35,458 bases of DNA from Elusimicrobiota bacterium. GTDB lineage: Bacteria; Elusimicrobiota; Elusimicrobia; 2-02-FULL-39-32. Positions 32,872 through 35,458 of the stretch are shown one piece after another. Location of the stretch: assembly GCA_021730935.1 (NCBI GenBank), contig JAKFYJ010000065.1, positions 1-35,458 of the forward strand, read 5' to 3'. Under the pieces are notes generated by a model. That model saw only the letters and a list, made by a program, of their open reading frames with translations. It was not told the origin of the DNA and searched no databases. The position numbers and the translations under genes are program-made. Position 1 is the first letter of the stretch. Each line of letters opens with the position of its first letter.

Positions 32872-32882
32872 AATATCAAGTA

Positions 32883-33620
32883 ATGCGTTATGGTGTAATC
32901 TCTGACATCCACTCCAACCTTGAAGCGTTGGACGCTGTGCTGGCCGCTTTCCGAAAAGAAAGGATTCAATCTTTCCTTTGTCTGGGCGACATTGTGGGTT
33001 ACGGCCCAAATCCCAACGAGTGCATCGAACGCATTGCCTCTCTCAAGAAAGTGCAGGTGACCGGAGGAAGCCATGATTTCGCGGCGGTGGGGCTCAAGGA
33101 GACCACCTGGTTCAACGACATGGCCGTGCGGGCTTTGAGTTTCACCAAGCGCAAGATCAAGGAAGAGAACAAAAGTTTCCTCATGAGGCTTCCCAGACTG
33201 ATCGACGGGTCTCTGTTCACAATGGCTCACGGGTCCCCAAGAGACCCGACCGACGAGTATCTCCTGACCGCAAGGCAATATCTCGACAACCTCGAATTTT
33301 TCCGCACCCCGATTTGTTTCATCGGGCACACACATGTGCCCTGCACTTTTTTCACGGATTCTCTGGGCATGATCCAGCACAAACCGCTTCCTGAAGGTGA
33401 ACCCGTGACCTATGATCCCCAAGGAAAAATGATCGTGAATGTCGGGTCCGTGGGCCAGCCTCGGGACGGAGACACGCGGGCCTGCGGCGTGATCTATGAC
33501 ACGGACAAGCACGAAGTGAAACTCATCCGCTGTGAATATGATATCAAGGCGGTGCAGGACAAGATGAACCAGGCCAGTTTGCCTCTGTTTCTGATTGAGC
33601 GTTTGAGTTACGGCAGATAA
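32883..33620 (+). CDS. calcineurin-like metallophosphoesterase
   Basis: The 245-residue protein belongs to the YfcE/MJ0936-type metallophosphoesterases. Metal-binding motifs in order are D-x-H (Asp8, His10 in ISDIHSNLEAL), GDIVGYG (Asp36), GSHD (62-65), AHGSPRDP and GHTHVP. In nearly all relatives the third motif is GNHD, whose Asn bridges to the second metal; here Ser63 takes its place. Members act on phosphodiesters or phosphoproteins; the natural substrate is unknown. The gene lies 11 bp after the glycosyltransferase and precedes the OmpA-family gene by 21 bp. Confidence 0.85.
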   Translation: MRYGVISDIHSNLEALDAVLAAFRKERIQSFLCLGDIVGYGPNPNECIERIASLKKVQVTGGSHDFAAVGLKETTWFNDMAVRALSFTKRKIKEENKSFLMRLPRLIDGSLFTMAHGSPRDPTDEYLLTARQYLDNLEFFRTPICFIGHTHVPCTFFTDSLGMIQHKPLPEGEPVTYDPQGKMIVNVGSVGQPRDGDTRACGVIYDTDKHEVKLIRCEYDIKAVQDKMNQASLPLFLIERLSYGR

Positions 33621-33641
33621 AATAAACCGGGAGGCGGACAA

Positions 33642-34487
33642 ATGAACAAAACAACATTATTAACGGTATTCTTGATGACGGCTCTGGCCTCCTCCGCGTT
33701 CGCCATGGGACGGATTCCCAAAAAGGTTTATGATGCCAAAGTGGCCGAGCTCGCGCAATGCAATGCGAACGTTGCGGATGCCCAGCAAAAAATTTCCGAC
33801 ATTCAGGCCAAGCTCACCGCCATTGAATCAGCCAAAGCGGAACTTGAGAAATCAAAAGCGGGCCTCGAATCAAGCAACGCCCAGCTCCTGAAAGACATGG
33901 ATTCGAGCAAAAGCGAACTTCAGCAGAGGCTCGCGGACATGACGCGAGAAAAACAGGAAATCGAGAAACAGAAGAGCGAAATTGAGCGTCAAAAGCAGGA
34001 AGAAGTGAGCAAGCTCAAAAACACCTATGAAGATCTGGTCAAGGATATGAAAAGCGAAATTGAGCAGGGTTCCATCCAGATCACCCAGCTCCAAAACAAA
34101 CTTTCCGTCAACATGGTGGATAAAATTCTGTTCAATTCCGGAGAAGCGGACGTGAACCCTGCCGGAAAAAAAGTCTTGGAGCGAGTCGCGAACGTTCTTA
34201 AAAAAGTTCAAAACAAACAGATCCGCATCGAGGGACACACGGACAATGTTCCGATCGGCGGAGCGCTCAAGGAGAAATTTCCGTCCAACTGGGAACTCTC
34301 CACCGCCCGCGCCACCACCGTCGCCCGATATTTGTCTGAAGTCTGCGGGATCAACCCGGGCATCGTTTCCGCGGCTGGATACGCCCATTTCAGGCCGATT
34401 GCCGACAACAGCACGAACGAAGGCAAGTCCAAGAACCGCCGAATCGAAATCACTCTCGTTCCAATGGATGAAGTTAAAAAACCTTGA
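33642..34487 (+). CDS. OmpA-family peptidoglycan-binding protein with long coiled coil
   Basis: The 281-residue protein has a signal peptide (MNKTTLLTVFLMTALASSAFA), then a charged heptad-rich stretch of about 125 residues (about 30-155, with EKQKSEIERQKQEEVSK), and then an OmpA/MotB domain from about 160: LFNSGEADVNPAGKKVLERV, IRIEGHTDNVPIGG, and NRRIEITLVP at the end. These residues bind peptidoglycan diaminopimelate. No beta-barrel is present, so it is a soluble or lipid-free periplasmic linker. GGGAGG precedes the ATG. MotB is the alternative, but no N-terminal membrane plug is seen. Confidence 0.85.
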   Translation: MNKTTLLTVFLMTALASSAFAMGRIPKKVYDAKVAELAQCNANVADAQQKISDIQAKLTAIESAKAELEKSKAGLESSNAQLLKDMDSSKSELQQRLADMTREKQEIEKQKSEIERQKQEEVSKLKNTYEDLVKDMKSEIEQGSIQITQLQNKLSVNMVDKILFNSGEADVNPAGKKVLERVANVLKKVQNKQIRIEGHTDNVPIGGALKEKFPSNWELSTARATTVARYLSEVCGINPGIVSAAGYAHFRPIADNSTNEGKSKNRRIEITLVPMDEVKKP

Positions 34488-35458
34488 ACGATGACCGCAA
34501 ATGGATTTTACGCTGTCTCGAGCTCGCAAAAAGGGGACACCCTCTAGCCAGCCCGAACCCTCTCGTCGGCTGTGTCATCGTCAAGGGCGGCCGGCTCATC
34601 GCGGAAGGCGCTCACCTTAAATTCGGAGGGCCTCACGCCGAGATTCGCGCTCTGAGAACTGCGGGCAAAAGGGCCAGGGGTGCCACGATGTATGTGAGCC
34701 TTGAGCCTTGCTGTCATTGGGGAAAAACGCCGCCCTGCGTGGACGCCATCATCGGTTCGGGCATAAAAAAAGTCGTCGCCGCCATGGCGGACCCCAATCC
34801 TGTGGTTCATGGAAACGGTTTTAAAACGCTCAAGTCCGCTGGGATCAAAGTCACAAGCGGCGTTTTCGAGAAAGAAGCCAGGGAACTGAACCGTTCCTTC
34901 ATAAAGTTTTCTTCTCAAAAAAAACCGTATGTGATCCTGAAATCCGCAGTCTCGCTGGACGGCAAAATCGCTTCGCGCTCAGGAGATTCCAAATGGATCA
35001 GTTCCGGCGAATCTCGAAATCTCGTTCATAAATTAAGATCGGAATGCGACGGGATCCTGGTGGGAGCGGAAACAGTCCGGACGGACAATCCGGAGCTTAC
35101 GAGCCATGGGGCCGGGAGAAATCCCGTGCGAATCATTCTCACGAAAAGCGGGAAGATTCCGAAAACGTCGAAAGTTTTTAACGATGACTCCCCGACCTGG
35201 GTTTATAAAAACATAAAGATTCCCGGTCTTATGAATGAGCTGGCTGAAAGAGGCATTTCCCGGCTCCTGGTTGAAGGAGGCGGGAACGTCGCGGCAGAAT
35301 TTATTGAATCGGGAGAAGTGGACGAAGCGGTTTATTTCATCGCTCCGATATGGATCGGCGGAGAAAGCGCCAAGACCTCGTTTGAAGGCAAGGGATTTCC
35401 GAGCGTCCATAAAGCTCTAAAATTGGAGATCGTCGAAAACAAAAGAATCGGGCCGGAC
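34484..35458 (+). CDS. ribD: riboflavin biosynthesis bifunctional deaminase/reductase RibD, 3' end missing
   Basis: The frame is open from the TTG at 34484, which overlaps the preceding stop as TTGA, to the window end, so 325 codons are present without a stop. The N-terminal zinc deaminase domain has PNPLVGCVIVKGG, the zinc ligands His51 and Glu53 in PHAEIRAL, and Cys76/Cys85 in EPCCHWGKTPPC. The reductase domain begins about residue 145 with PYVILKSAVSLDGKIAS and continues with SECDGILVGAETVRTDNPEL and LLVEGGGNVAAEFIE. The enzyme carries out the second and third steps of riboflavin synthesis from GTP. Normal length is about 360-380, so only a short tail is missing. Confidence 0.92.
   Translation, partial: MNDDRKWILRCLELAKRGHPLASPNPLVGCVIVKGGRLIAEGAHLKFGGPHAEIRALRTAGKRARGATMYVSLEPCCHWGKTPPCVDAIIGSGIKKVVAAMADPNPVVHGNGFKTLKSAGIKVTSGVFEKEARELNRSFIKFSSQKKPYVILKSAVSLDGKIASRSGDSKWISSGESRNLVHKLRSECDGILVGAETVRTDNPELTSHGAGRNPVRIILTKSGKIPKTSKVFNDDSPTWVYKNIKIPGLMNELAERGISRLLVEGGGNVAAEFIESGEVDEAVYFIAPIWIGGESAKTSFEGKGFPSVHKALKLEIVENKRIGPD

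Noticed and set aside
1-35458. CRISPR arrays, tRNA or rRNA genes, insertion sequences, prophage genes
   Set aside because: No repeat-spacer pattern, cloverleaf, rRNA segment, transposase or phage structural gene was seen.

Overview
The window looks like part of the chromosome of an uncultured Gram-negative-type bacterium. It has an OmpA-family cell-wall linker, a polyprenyl-phosphate sugar transferase with several membrane glycosyltransferases, a type II fatty-acid operon and competence genes. The gene mix is reminiscent of candidate phyla such as Omnitrophota or Elusimicrobiota. That placement is an impression only; no rRNA or tRNA gene was seen. Most genes are moderately GC-rich and tightly packed, with ATGA overlaps and several TTG or GTG starts. 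Positions about 5.7-8.4 kb are visibly richer in A+T.

Layout. (1) 1-5.7 kb: cell-surface polysaccharide genes (two YfhO-type membrane proteins, a WecA/TagO-type transferase, an FAD amine-oxidase-like protein, and a convergent glycosyltransferase). (2) 5.7-8.4 kb: an AT-rich island that looks like integron gene cassettes without a visible integrase. A well-preserved attC site (6408-6509) closes a 481-bp cassette whose two ends match by an exact 10-bp inverted repeat. Two more attC-like half sites sit on the stop codons of the following cassette-type genes. Three of the four genes encode membrane-anchored zinc-ribbon proteins; two are paralogues and one ends in a RanBP2-type finger. (3) 8.4-13.8 kb: three further glycosyltransferases. 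(4) 13.8-16.5 kb: NAD-type isocitrate dehydrogenase behind a strong sigma70 promoter, a serine hydrolase of the class A beta-lactamase fold, and ndk. (5) 16.5-26 kb: rpmF-plsX-fabH-fabD-fabG-acpP-fabF-rnc, followed directly by acyl-CoA dehydrogenase, etfB and a ferredoxin-fused etfA. (6) 26-28.4 kb, minus strand: comEA, a short comEC, queC and queD. (7) 28.4-35.5 kb: a short predicted RNA with its own promoter and terminator, smc, a WecG/TagA-type glycosyltransferase, a metallophosphoesterase, an OmpA-family protein and a ribD cut by the window end.

The most interesting parts are the orphan integron-cassette island (2), the coupling of fatty-acid synthesis to an acyl-CoA dehydrogenase/Etf module with no enoyl-ACP reductase in the cluster (5), and the promoter-RNA-terminator-promoter arrangement before smc (7).
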